A DNA stretch of 35,651 bases, from the NCBI GenBank assembly GCA_019116745.1, contig DXBC01000013.1:1-35651 (forward strand), given 5' to 3'. Source of the stretch: Candidatus Lachnoclostridium stercorigallinarum. GTDB lineage: Bacteria; Bacillota; Clostridia; Lachnospirales; Lachnospiraceae. This document shows, piece after piece, positions 6,939-16,316 of the stretch (position 1 is the stretch's first letter; each line of letters opens with the position of its first letter). The notes under the pieces were generated by a model, which saw only the letters and a list, made by a program, of their open reading frames with translations, had not been told where the DNA came from and did no database searches. The translations under genes were made by a program, and so were the position numbers.

Positions 6939-9900
6939 CTAATTCATTTTTCTTATCTTTTCAATAGTTTTTTCTACAACCTTGACATTTTTTTCACCAT
7001 ACAATTCCGTCAATTTTCCCAAAAGTTCCCTGTCCGCTTCCACGTTCCACCCGGGAGGCAGGATTTTCTTCGCTTTCTCCTTTCTCAGATAGATGACAAC
7101 CCGGTCGCTGCCGTCAGACAGACGGAGCACATCCATCAGCTCCTTCTCACCAGCCATGTAGGAATCCTTGTCGGGAAACTGCAGCCACAGCTCTTTGGGA
7201 ATTTTTGAAAAGGGGATCACCTGCTCACAGATCAGTTTGCCCACAGGCTCGTCTCCCAGGGAAACCCGTCCCCGGATAAACAGCTTCGCATCCGGCTCCA
7301 GAAGCTCCCGGTTGGCATCAAAGTCTTTGGGAAATACCAGCACCTCCACGGATCCCACCAGGTCCTCTAAGGTGACAAAAGCCATATTCTTTCCCGTTTT
7401 TGTGATCTTGATGATGCGGTCGCTGACCAGTCCTCCCACCGTGACGATCTGTCCGTCAGACACCTTCGCTTCGTCCGTATCCTCATCCACAATAAAATCG
7501 GTGGTCATGGCGGTAATATTTTTTCTCCACCCCTCCTCATATTCTTCCAGGGGATGGCCGGTGACATACACGCCCAGCACCTCTTTTTCCATGGCAAACA
7601 TTTCTTCCCGGGGAAATTCTTCCACCTTCGGCATGGTGATCTGGAAATTCTCCCGATCCTCCGCCGCCGCAAAATCAAACAGGCTCAGCTGACCTTCCAT
7701 GGAAGTTTTCCTCTCCCGGCTCTTCTGGTCCATCATCTCCGGCACCACCATGAGCTTCTGTCTCCTGTTTCCCGGAAGGCTGTCCATGGCTCCTGCCTTG
7801 ATGAAGTTCTCCACCGTCTTTTTGTTGACCTCCTTCCCGCTCATCCGGCTGACAAAATCATCCAGGGAAGTAAAGGGACCGGCCAGATCCCTCTCCCGCA
7901 CAATGGCGTCCACCACGTTCCGCCCTATGCTCTTGATAGCGGAGAGACCATAGCGGATATTTTTCCCGGAAACGGAAAATCCACTCATTCCTTCGTTGAT
8001 ATCCGGCGGCAGGATGCTGATTCCCATCTGCCGGCAGGTGAGGATATACTCGGAAATTTTTGTGGTATTGTCCAGCACGGAGGTGAGCAGGGCCGCCATA
8101 AACTCCTGAGGATAATAGTATTTCAGATAGGCGGTCTGATAGGAAACCACAGCGTAGCAGGCCGCATGGGACTTGTTGAAGGCGTACTTGGCGAAATCGA
8201 TCATCTCGTCGTAAATGTGGTTTGCCGTCTTTTCGTCGATCCCGTTGGCAATGCAGCCCTTTACCCCTTCCGCCTCGTTTCCGTATACAAAGTTCTGCCG
8301 CTCCTTTTCCATGACGGAGGCCTTTTTCTTTGACATGGCTCTCCGCACCAGGTCGCTTCGTCCCATGGTATAGCCTGCCAGATCCCGCACGATCTGCATT
8401 ACCTGCTCCTGGTAGACGATGCAGCCGTAGGTAGGCTCCAGAATAGGCTCCATCTGGGGACAGTCGTAAGTAATGGAGGACGGATCATTTTTCCCTTTCA
8501 GGTATTTGGGAATAAAATCCATGGGGCCCGGACGGTACAGGGAAATTCCTGCGATAATGTCCTCCAGAGTGCGGGGCTTTAGCTCTTTCATAAAGCTCTT
8601 CATCCCGCCGCTTTCCAGCTGGAACACACCCTCGTCCTTTCCGCTGCCGATCATGTCCATTACATTGAGGTCATTGTAGTCGATCTTTAAGAGATCAATT
8701 TTTACATGATGGTTCTTTTCCGCCTGCTCCACCGCGTTCTGGATCACCGTCAGGGTCCGCAGGCCCAGAAAATCCATTTTCAGAAGACCCAGCTCCTCCA
8801 GCTCCGTCATGGTAAACTGGGTGGTGATGGTACCGTCGGCGCCTCTGGAGAGGGGCACATACTCATCCACATTGGTACGGCTGATCACAACTCCCGCGGC
8901 GTGCATGGAAGTGTGACGGGGCAGTCCTTCCAGCCTTTTTGACATATCGATAAGATACCGGACCTCATCGTCTGTCTGATAGGCATTTCGCAGATCCGGA
9001 CTGCTTTTTAAAGCCTTGTCCAGCGTAATTCCCAGATCCTTCGGAATCATCTTTGCGATGGCGTCGCATTTGGCGTAGGGAAGATCCAGCACACGGCCCA
9101 CGTCCCGGACCACTCCTCTGGCCGCAAAGGTACCGAAGGTGACGATCTGCACCACCTGGTCCTTTCCGTACTTCTGCACCACGTAGTCGATCACTTCCTG
9201 CCGCCTCTCGAAGCAGAAATCCACGTCAATATCCGGCATGGACACCCGCTCCGGGTTCAGGAAACGCTCAAACAGCAGGCTGTACCGAATGGGGTCAATA
9301 TCGGTGATCTCCAGGCAGTAGGATACGATGCTGCCCGCTGCAGAACCACGCCCCGGGCCCACGCTGATCCCGTTGGATTTCGCAAAATGGATGAAATCCC
9401 ACACAATCAGAAAGTAGTCCACATACCCCATGGAATGAATGACATCCAGCTCATAATCCAGACGTTTTCTCAGGGTTCCGTCATCCTCCGGATACCGCTT
9501 TTTCATACCTTCATCGCAGAGATGATTCAGATAGCTCCAGGAATCATACCCTTCCGGAACCTCATACCGGGGCAGCTTGGTCACTCCGAATTCAATCTCC
9601 ACATTGCACCGGTCGGCGATCTTCTGAGTGTTGTCAATGGCCTCCTGGGCATAGGGGAAGAGGCGCCTCATTTCCTCCTCCGACTTGCAGTAGTACTGAC
9701 CGCCCTCGTAGCGCATCCGGTTTTCATCCGCCACCTTTTTTCCCGTCTGAATACAGAGAAGAATATCGTGGGCCTCCACGTCCGTATCGTAGGTGTAGTG
9801 AATGTCATTGGTGGCTACCAGGTCCATGTTCAGCTCTCTGCTGAGCCGCAGCAGCCCCTGGTTTACCATCTTCTGGGCGGGAATTCCGTGATCCTGCAGC

Positions 9901-10421
9901 TCCAGGAAAAAGTTTCCCTTTCCGAAAATCCTCTCATATCTGAGGGCCGCTTCCTTCGCCTGATCGTAAAGCCCCCGCTCCAGATATCTTGGCACCTCTC
10001 CCGCCAGACAGGCGCTGAGGGCGATGATCCCCTCATGATACTGTTCCAGAATTTCATAATCCACCCTGGGCTTATAGTAAAAGCCGTCCACAAATCCTTT
10101 GGAAACGATCTTCATCAGATTGTGGTAGCCGGTGTCGTTTTCCGCCAGAAGCACCAGATGGTAATACCGGTCCTGGCCGCCCCCCGGCTCCCTGTCAAAC
10201 CGGGAACCGGGAGACACATAAACCTCACTTCCCAGAATGGGCTTGATTCCCGCCGCCTTTGCCGCCTTGTAAAACGCCACCGCGCCGTACATCACCCCGT
10301 GATCTGTGATCGCCAGGCTGTCCATGCCCAGCTCCTTCGCCCTGGCCACCAGCTCCTCTATCTTGCTGGAGCCGTCCAACAGGCTGTATTCTGTATGGAC
10401 GTGCAGATGTGTAAATGCCAT
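6939..10421 (-). CDS. dnaE: DNA polymerase III subunit alpha (DnaE)
   Basis: About 1160 aa; N-terminal PHP domain (FTHLHVHTEYSLLDGSSKI), PolC-type catalytic core (GPGRGSAAGSIVSYCLEITDIDPI, PDIDVDFCFERR), C-terminal OB region. The MAFTHLHVH start at 10421 is preferred over 10451. Confidence 0.97.
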   Translation of the reverse strand: MAFTHLHVHTEYSLLDGSSKIEELVARAKELGMDSLAITDHGVMYGAVAFYKAAKAAGIKPILGSEVYVSPGSRFDREPGGGQDRYYHLVLLAENDTGYHNLMKIVSKGFVDGFYYKPRVDYEILEQYHEGIIALSACLAGEVPRYLERGLYDQAKEAALRYERIFGKGNFFLELQDHGIPAQKMVNQGLLRLSRELNMDLVATNDIHYTYDTDVEAHDILLCIQTGKKVADENRMRYEGGQYYCKSEEEMRRLFPYAQEAIDNTQKIADRCNVEIEFGVTKLPRYEVPEGYDSWSYLNHLCDEGMKKRYPEDDGTLRKRLDYELDVIHSMGYVDYFLIVWDFIHFAKSNGISVGPGRGSAAGSIVSYCLEITDIDPIRYSLLFERFLNPERVSMPDIDVDFCFERRQEVIDYVVQKYGKDQVVQIVTFGTFAARGVVRDVGRVLDLPYAKCDAIAKMIPKDLGITLDKALKSSPDLRNAYQTDDEVRYLIDMSKRLEGLPRHTSMHAAGVVISRTNVDEYVPLSRGADGTITTQFTMTELEELGLLKMDFLGLRTLTVIQNAVEQAEKNHHVKIDLLKIDYNDLNVMDMIGSGKDEGVFQLESGGMKSFMKELKPRTLEDIIAGISLYRPGPMDFIPKYLKGKNDPSSITYDCPQMEPILEPTYGCIVYQEQVMQIVRDLAGYTMGRSDLVRRAMSKKKASVMEKERQNFVYGNEAEGVKGCIANGIDEKTANHIYDEMIDFAKYAFNKSHAACYAVVSYQTAYLKYYYPQEFMAALLTSVLDNTTKISEYILTCRQMGISILPPDINEGMSGFSVSGKNIRYGLSAIKSIGRNVVDAIVRERDLAGPFTSLDDFVSRMSGKEVNKKTVENFIKAGAMDSLPGNRRQKLMVVPEMMDQKSRERKTSMEGQLSLFDFAAAEDRENFQITMPKVEEFPREEMFAMEKEVLGVYVTGHPLEEYEEGWRKNITAMTTDFIVDEDTDEAKVSDGQIVTVGGLVSDRIIKITKTGKNMAFVTLEDLVGSVEVLVFPKDFDANRELLEPDAKLFIRGRVSLGDEPVGKLICEQVIPFSKIPKELWLQFPDKDSYMAGEKELMDVLRLSDGSDRVVIYLRKEKAKKILPPGWNVEADRELLGKLTELYGEKNVKVVEKTIEKIRKMN

Positions 10422-10552
10422 CGTCCCTCTCCTCCCGTCGTCGTATTCCATCGCCGTTTGTCTTCATCTTACCACACCGGGGCAATTCCATCAACGCAAA
10501 AGTACCGACCCTCTCCCATAGAGCATATTCCCCGGCCCATCCCATAAAGTAA

Positions 10553-10596
10553 GAAAGAAGCCGGCGCCGGAATTTCTTCCCGCGCCGGCCTCTTTC
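10553..10596 (-). terminator. Terminator-like hairpin at the end of the second tctC-like gene
   Basis: GAAAGAAGCCGGCGC ... GCGCCGGCCTCTTTC inverted repeat; its end overlaps the gene's stop codon. Confidence 0.55.
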
Positions 10597-11632
10597 AGGA
10601 GGCTGCAGGCTCAGAGCCTTTTACTTCCTCCAGAATCCCCCGGTATTCCTCATTGATCTCATCCAGAAAATCTCCAAATTCTTCATGTTCCTGGAAATCC
10701 TCTGTCCAGCCATAGCGGCTGCAGGTATCCTTCCACATATCCGTTTCCGTCATTTCCTTCAAGGTCTTTTCCCAGTACTCCAGGGCGTAGTCCGGCATAT
10801 CTGCCGGGCCGAACATCCCCCGCCAGTTGGCAAATTCCACATCGATTCCCTGTTCCCTGCAGGTGGGTATCTCCTCCATTCTTCCGTTGTCCAGGCGCTG
10901 GCCGGACGTCACCGCCAGAACGCGGAGATCCCCGCTCTCCATCAGCCCCACCACATCGCTGACACTGGCAGAAAGCACATCGATCCGTCCTCCCATAAGA
11001 TTGGACAGCGCTCCCCCGTTTTCATAGCCCTCGTAAACGATCTGGTCCAGACCGGTGACCCCGGCCGCCCTGGCCACCTCCAGAAACTGTATATGGTCCA
11101 TGGACCAGGTGGAAGAGGTTCCGCCGATCTTCACCCCTTCCGGATTCTCTTTCAGGACATCCATCACATCCCCTATAGTTTCATAAGGAGAATCGCTCCT
11201 CACCGCAAAACATCCGTAATCCACCAGGAGTTTTGCGATGGGCGTAGTATTTTCCTTATAATTATAGGGAGTCGTTCCATTCAGGTGAATCAGGCAGATG
11301 GGCGGTGAAAACACAGACAGTACCCTGTCCTCCCCCCGCTTTCCCGCCAGGTATTCCAGAGCTGCGCTGCCGCCCTTTCCCGGTTTGTTTGTCACCGGCA
11401 GGGGAACTGAAACCAGATCGGAAACGCTGAGACACTGGGACACCGCGCGAATCGTCAGGTCATATCCGCTTCCCGGCCCCGCCGGTGCGATCATTTCCAC
11501 CGCTTCCCTGGGATAAATCTCCTCCCCGGCCGTCCCCGTCTCCTCCGCAGCACAGCCCGTCAGAAAAGCTGCCATCAGAGCCATAACCGTAATAATCAGC
11601 CTGCTCCTCCTCGTGTAACCCTTCCCTGTCAT
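10595..11632 (-). CDS. Tripartite tricarboxylate transporter substrate-binding (TctC/Bug-family) lipoprotein, second copy
   Basis: Lipobox-like AFLTGCAAEETG, then EMIAPAGPGSGYDLTIRAVSQ...VTNKPGKGGSAALEYLAG...ANWRGMFGPADMP, typical of TctC/Bug receptors. The start at 11632 (MTGKGYTRR) is preferred; the ORF track starts at 11644. Confidence 0.88.
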   Translation of the reverse strand: MTGKGYTRRSRLIITVMALMAAFLTGCAAEETGTAGEEIYPREAVEMIAPAGPGSGYDLTIRAVSQCLSVSDLVSVPLPVTNKPGKGGSAALEYLAGKRGEDRVLSVFSPPICLIHLNGTTPYNYKENTTPIAKLLVDYGCFAVRSDSPYETIGDVMDVLKENPEGVKIGGTSSTWSMDHIQFLEVARAAGVTGLDQIVYEGYENGGALSNLMGGRIDVLSASVSDVVGLMESGDLRVLAVTSGQRLDNGRMEEIPTCREQGIDVEFANWRGMFGPADMPDYALEYWEKTLKEMTETDMWKDTCSRYGWTEDFQEHEEFGDFLDEINEEYRGILEEVKGSEPAAS

Positions 11633-13856
11633 TATCTCCCCCATCTTTCTTCTTTGTCATCCGTTCCATTGTTTCCAGAAGCTCTTTAAACCGAACCGGC
11701 TTCAGCAGGATCTCGTCCACTATCCCCTGTTCCTTCATGAGGATGGCGTCCTGCCCCACAAGACCGGTGAGCAGAATCACCTTCAGGCCGCTTCTCTGCT
11801 TGGCCTTTCTGGCCAGAGCCGTTCCCTTATACTTCGGCATCGTATCGTCCACGATCATAAGGTTCCAGTTTTTGTCTCCCCTGTACAGAGTTTCCATGGC
11901 TTTCTGGGCATCGGTGTAGGCATCTGTCTGATATCCCCTCAGCATCAGCCTTCTTTTCAGATACTTCACAATCTGCTCGTCGTCATCCACCAGAAGGACA
12001 GAGATTCTCCCCTCTTCCCGTTTCTCCTCCCATCCTTCTTCCGTCCCGGATTCCGGCAGCTGGGTCGCCGGAAAATACAGGCAGAACCGGCTTCCCTTTC
12101 CTTCTTTGCTGTCCGCAAGAACAAAGCCTCCGTGGTTCACCATAATATTCTTCACCACAGGAAGCCCCAGCCCTGTTCCCTTCCGCTTCGTGGTAAAAAA
12201 CGGGTCAAAAATCTGCTTCAGCATCTCCTTCTTCATTCCGCAGCCCGTATCGGACACTGTGATTTCCACATAACGGATATCCGCGGCCTCCCGGTACGCC
12301 TCCGGAATCTGATCTCTCCCGATCTCCCGGCTCGCCACGGTCAGCACGCCTCCGTTCTTCTCCATGGCCTGACAGCCATTGGAATACAGATTTAAAAGCA
12401 CCTGATAAATCTGGGTGGCGCTTCCGTATACGTTGACACCGGCAGCTCCCAGCTTTTTTTCCACCTGCACATTGGACGGCTTTAGCAGTTCCATCGCCCG
12501 CAGCGCCTCGTCCGCCACCGCATCGATGCACACCGGCGCAAAAAAACCGGTTTCCATCTCTTTTCTGCTGAAAGGAAGAATCTGCTCCACAATCTCCTTC
12601 CCTCTTATGCCTGCTTTGTAGATTTCCTCCATATCCCCGTAATACTCGCTTTCTTTTCCCAGCTGCTCCATCAGGAATTCCGAGTACCCGATGATAGGAG
12701 TGAGCAGATTGTTGAACTCATGGACAATGCCGCCGGCCAGCATGCCGATGGTGGTCAGCTTCTGATAGTGGCGGATCTGCTCCTGGCTCCGGCGCAGCTC
12801 TTCCAGGGTCCGGTTCATATCCCGCAGATATTTCGTCTCCAGCTTCAGCTTCTGCCGTTCCTTCTGCTGATGGTAAATGATCACTCCGCCCGCCAGAATC
12901 AGGGTACAGATCATCACTGCCAGCAGCACCAGATGACGCATTCCTGCCGTCTCCGTCTGCATAGCCGCATGGTACGGCATGACAGCAGACACATACCAGG
13001 AAACTCCGTCCAGGTTCATCCGGGAATATGACGCCATCAGCTGCACCGGCGGCATAATATTATTGGAATATTCCACATATACACTGCTTCCCTCCTCCAC
13101 GCTGTACTGTTCTTCCAGCATGCTGCGGAGGGAATCGTATCTGGCGTAATCTTCAAAACCTTCCAGATCTCTTTTATAGTTAAATCTTACCATCCGCTCC
13201 TCCGGATGGACGATCACTGTTCCGTTTTCATCCTTCACCGTAATGTATCCGCCGTTTTCCGGGCTGAGCATCTCGATGTACTGCCGGTAAATCTCCCCCA
13301 TATCCAGCACGCACACCACTGTCCCCACATAGCCGTTTCCCCCATAAACGTTGTTTGCCAGGGTCACTCCGTATTGTCCGTCCGAAAAAACCACCATCTG
13401 GCCGATCCCGCTTTTTTCCGCGCTGCCGTACTGGTGCAGATCCAGGTCAGCGCCGTCCAACAGCCCCACAAAAGGATACTGATCATAGTGGAACACCGGT
13501 TCTCCTTCCCGGTCCAGCACATAGATACTGGCAAGTCCCTGCTGATGGGACTGTATATAGGAAAAAATATATCCCTTCATTCCTGTGTCGTCCCCGGTTT
13601 CATAGTAGGTCTCAAACCCCTGCTGAAAGCCGGGAGTACGGGTCAGAATATCCACCTTTCGGATCTGCTCATCAAAAAAATTCTGGAGGTTCTGGGAAAC
13701 TGCCCGTGAGATCAGCAGAAGGTTTTCCTGCCTCTCCTTCATCACCACATCCATATAAGCGGAATATGTCACATTCATCAGATAGATCATCAGAAAAATG
13801 ATAACCCCTATGAATGGTATAATCAGCTTTTTCGTATTTCGCCTCAGCCAGTTCAT
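11460..13856 (-). CDS. Membrane hybrid sensor histidine kinase with extracytoplasmic Cache-type domain and C-terminal receiver domain
   Basis: N-terminal TM, Cache-like region (FDEQIRKVDILTRTPGFQQGFETYYETGDD...SIYVLDREGEPVFHYDQ), second TM, H-box GMLAGGIVHEFNNLLTPIIGYSEF, HATPase motifs (DTGCGM, GTGLGLPVVKNIMVNHGG), receiver domain (VLLVDDDEQIVKYL...MIVDDTMPKYKG...LLKP). The last ~50 aa after MTKKKDGG may not be genuine (see findings). Confidence 0.92.
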   Translation of the reverse strand: MNWLRRNTKKLIIPFIGVIIFLMIYLMNVTYSAYMDVVMKERQENLLLISRAVSQNLQNFFDEQIRKVDILTRTPGFQQGFETYYETGDDTGMKGYIFSYIQSHQQGLASIYVLDREGEPVFHYDQYPFVGLLDGADLDLHQYGSAEKSGIGQMVVFSDGQYGVTLANNVYGGNGYVGTVVCVLDMGEIYRQYIEMLSPENGGYITVKDENGTVIVHPEERMVRFNYKRDLEGFEDYARYDSLRSMLEEQYSVEEGSSVYVEYSNNIMPPVQLMASYSRMNLDGVSWYVSAVMPYHAAMQTETAGMRHLVLLAVMICTLILAGGVIIYHQQKERQKLKLETKYLRDMNRTLEELRRSQEQIRHYQKLTTIGMLAGGIVHEFNNLLTPIIGYSEFLMEQLGKESEYYGDMEEIYKAGIRGKEIVEQILPFSRKEMETGFFAPVCIDAVADEALRAMELLKPSNVQVEKKLGAAGVNVYGSATQIYQVLLNLYSNGCQAMEKNGGVLTVASREIGRDQIPEAYREAADIRYVEITVSDTGCGMKKEMLKQIFDPFFTTKRKGTGLGLPVVKNIMVNHGGFVLADSKEGKGSRFCLYFPATQLPESGTEEGWEEKREEGRISVLLVDDDEQIVKYLKRRLMLRGYQTDAYTDAQKAMETLYRGDKNWNLMIVDDTMPKYKGTALARKAKQRSGLKVILLTGLVGQDAILMKEQGIVDEILLKPVRFKELLETMERMTKKKDGGDNDREGLHEEEQADYYGYGSDGSFSDGLCCGGDGDGRGGDLSQGSGGNDRTGGAGKRI

Positions 13857-13890
13857 TCTCCCAGTCTCCTTTTTTCTGTCTCAGCAGTCT

Positions 13891-14148
13891 CTATTTTTTC
13901 TCCCGCAGCACTGCTCCGCAGAATGGGCAGCGGGCACCTCTGGGCAAAGGATATTTCATATCCAGTTTCTTCCCGCAGGCCGGACAGCGGTACATGGATT
14001 TCTCAAACAGATAGGAACCCAGCAGCATGCACAGAGCCGCCGCCCATCTTCCCGACGCCAGAAAGAAAATGCCGAAAAACACCGCAGCAATACACACCGG
14101 CTTCACCACAGCCAGCTCCATCCTGATTTTAAATTTTCTTCGCTCCAC
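13891..14148 (-). CDS. Small membrane protein with C-terminal zinc-ribbon-like CxxC...CxxC
   Basis: 85 aa; hydrophobic segments (VKPVCIAAVFFGIFFLASGRWAAALCMLLGSYLF) followed by CPACGKKLDMKYPLPRGARCPFCG. Confidence 0.7.
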   Translation of the reverse strand: MERRKFKIRMELAVVKPVCIAAVFFGIFFLASGRWAAALCMLLGSYLFEKSMYRCPACGKKLDMKYPLPRGARCPFCGAVLREKK

Positions 14149-14185
14149 AGCCGGTCCCCTTTCACTCCAAAAGAGGGTGCCGCGA

Positions 14186-14209
14186 AACCAGGCGGATATC
14201 CGCCTGGTT
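14186..14209. repeat. Perfect 24-bp palindrome downstream of tctA (possible terminator or protein site)
   Basis: AACCAGGCGGATATCCGCCTGGTT reads identically on both strands; no immediate T-tract. Confidence 0.6.
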
Positions 14210-14245
14210 CCACAACATCCCCTCGATTTTGCTTATCTTTTTATT

Positions 14246-15751
14246 TTACTTTGCCTTTTCCTTTTTGACAACCAGAGGTTTCACCACCGGCCACAGCAGA
14301 ACAACCATACATACCAGCATAACGATTCCGGTCACCGGACGTCTTAACAGGTTGATGAAAGCTTCTATCAGGGTATCGCCCTGAACGATGGTTACCGCGC
14401 GGCGCAGGTTGGACTCACAGATGGTTCCCAGCACAAGGCCAAGGATCATAGCAGAGCTGTTGAATTTGCACTTTACCAGCAGGAAGCCTGCCAGGCCGGC
14501 CACTGCCATAAGAATTACGTCCACAGCCGTATTCTTGGTGGCGTAAGCTCCGATGGTAGCCATCATAATAATGGTGGGTCCCAGAATGCTGTAAGGTACC
14601 TTCAGAATCTGTACGAACACCTTTGCAATCAAAATGGCCGCAAACACCATGACGATGTTGGACACGAACATGGACGCAAAAGTAGCGGACAGGAACTGGG
14701 GCTGGTCAATCAGAAGCAGCGGTCCCATGGTAACTCCCTTTAATACCAGAGCGGACATCATGATGGCTGCCGCGTTTCCTCCGGGAATACCTAAAGACAG
14801 CAGAGGAACCATAGCGCCGCCGGTCGCGGCGTTGTTGCCGGATTCAGGAGCCGCGATTCCTTCCAGACAGCCGGTTCCAAACCTTTCCGGATGCTTGGAG
14901 AGCTTCTGCTCCATGGAGTAGCACATAAAGGAAGCGATGGTAGCTCCCGCTCCGGGAAGGATACCGATGATGGTTCCCACTACGGAACATCTGGCCACTG
15001 TCCATTTTACGGAAAGAAATTCCTTCAGGCTTGGCATCTTTGCAGACATACTGCCGGTTCCTCCCACTGCAGTCAGCTTGGAAGGTTTTGCTGTCTGCTT
15101 CAGTACCTCAGTCACCGCGAAAAATCCGATCATCACCGGAATCATCTCAATTCCGGAGGTGAGGAAACGGGTTCCGAAAGTCAGTCTCGGCACGCCCAGC
15201 AGCGGATCCAGGCCGATGCAGGCCAGCAGCAGGCCCAGCAGACCGGAAATAATAGTGCGGCAGATATTGTCCGTCTCCAGACTGGTCAGAATGGACAGAC
15301 CCATAAAGGAGATGGCAAACAGCTCGGACGGGCCGAAGCTCAGCGCTGCCTGAGTCAGCTGCGGACTTAACAGCAGCATGCAGATTGCCGCAAACATTCC
15401 GCCGACAGCGGAGCACATCAGCTGCATTCCCAGAGCTTTTCCGGCCTCACCTCTCTGCGCCATGGGATAGCCGTCGTAAGTGGTGGGGGCACTGGAAGGC
15501 ACGCCGGGAATCTTAAACAGGATTGCCGTCATACCGCCGCCTGTAATGGACGCACAGTAGATGGCCACCAGAAAGGCAATGGCGCTCACCGCGTCCATCT
15601 GATAAGTAAACGGAATACCCAGCGTTACGGCCATGGTCGCGGACACTCCAGGAAGCGCTCCGAACAGAGTGCCCAGAAACACGGCGAAAATAATCAGCAG
15701 AAACATTGTGGGCTGAAATACTACAGATAATCCACTTGTCAATAATTCCAT
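14246..15751 (-). CDS. tctA: Tripartite tricarboxylate transporter large permease, TctA family
   Basis: 501 aa hydrophobic; GTLFGALPGVSATMAVTLGIPFTYQMD, GILPGAGATIASFMCYSMEQKLSKHPERFGTGCLEGIAAPESGNNAATGGAMVPLLSLGIPG is the TctA signature. Confidence 0.96.
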   Translation of the reverse strand: MELLTSGLSVVFQPTMFLLIIFAVFLGTLFGALPGVSATMAVTLGIPFTYQMDAVSAIAFLVAIYCASITGGGMTAILFKIPGVPSSAPTTYDGYPMAQRGEAGKALGMQLMCSAVGGMFAAICMLLLSPQLTQAALSFGPSELFAISFMGLSILTSLETDNICRTIISGLLGLLLACIGLDPLLGVPRLTFGTRFLTSGIEMIPVMIGFFAVTEVLKQTAKPSKLTAVGGTGSMSAKMPSLKEFLSVKWTVARCSVVGTIIGILPGAGATIASFMCYSMEQKLSKHPERFGTGCLEGIAAPESGNNAATGGAMVPLLSLGIPGGNAAAIMMSALVLKGVTMGPLLLIDQPQFLSATFASMFVSNIVMVFAAILIAKVFVQILKVPYSILGPTIIMMATIGAYATKNTAVDVILMAVAGLAGFLLVKCKFNSSAMILGLVLGTICESNLRRAVTIVQGDTLIEAFINLLRRPVTGIVMLVCMVVLLWPVVKPLVVKKEKAK

Positions 15752-15763
15752 ATACTACCTCCC

Positions 15764-16285
15764 TTAGAATGTCGGAACCAGAGATTCCACAAACAGTGCA
15801 AAGTCTCTCAGGAAGGAGATATTTCCTCTGGGAAGAAGCACACCCAGGAATACGGAGAATCCCACATACAAAATCACTGTGATCAGCAGGGAAGTTCCCA
15901 CCAGGAGAGCAATATTTCTCTGCCCCAGAAGCAGTCCGTAAGCCATCAGGAACACGAAGCAGGTTACCATAAAGCCCACCGGCTCATAGGCTAGAGCCAT
16001 AACCACCACCAGCACCATGCCGATGAACAGCTTGCTCTTGAAAAATCCCACTACATCGCCCGGAAACGCCTTAAATGCCGCAGATACCTCCGCCGGCTTA
16101 TGCATCCGGAAAAATTTAAAAATGTTCCACAGAATGGCCAGGATCAAAAGAGCCAGGATTCCCTGAGGCCACTGCTCGGCTCCCAGTTCATTGACCGCCG
16201 ACACAGGCATTGTCGCTCCCACATACCAGAAGCAGAAAATAGAGAAGCCAAGCAGCAATATGTTTACGATTAATTCTATTACCAT
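15764..16285 (-). CDS. tctB: Tripartite tricarboxylate transporter small permease, TctB family
   Basis: 173 aa, about four hydrophobic segments; located between TctC and TctA. Confidence 0.88.
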   Translation of the reverse strand: MVIELIVNILLLGFSIFCFWYVGATMPVSAVNELGAEQWPQGILALLILAILWNIFKFFRMHKPAEVSAAFKAFPGDVVGFFKSKLFIGMVLVVVMALAYEPVGFMVTCFVFLMAYGLLLGQRNIALLVGTSLLITVILYVGFSVFLGVLLPRGNISFLRDFALFVESLVPTF

Positions 16286-16316
16286 ACTGTTATCCCCTTA
16301 ATATATGCCGGACCTT

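Noticed and set aside
9387-10547. 386-aa plus-strand ORF
   Set aside because: Antisense to the dnaE N-terminus; the sense strand is unambiguous DnaE.
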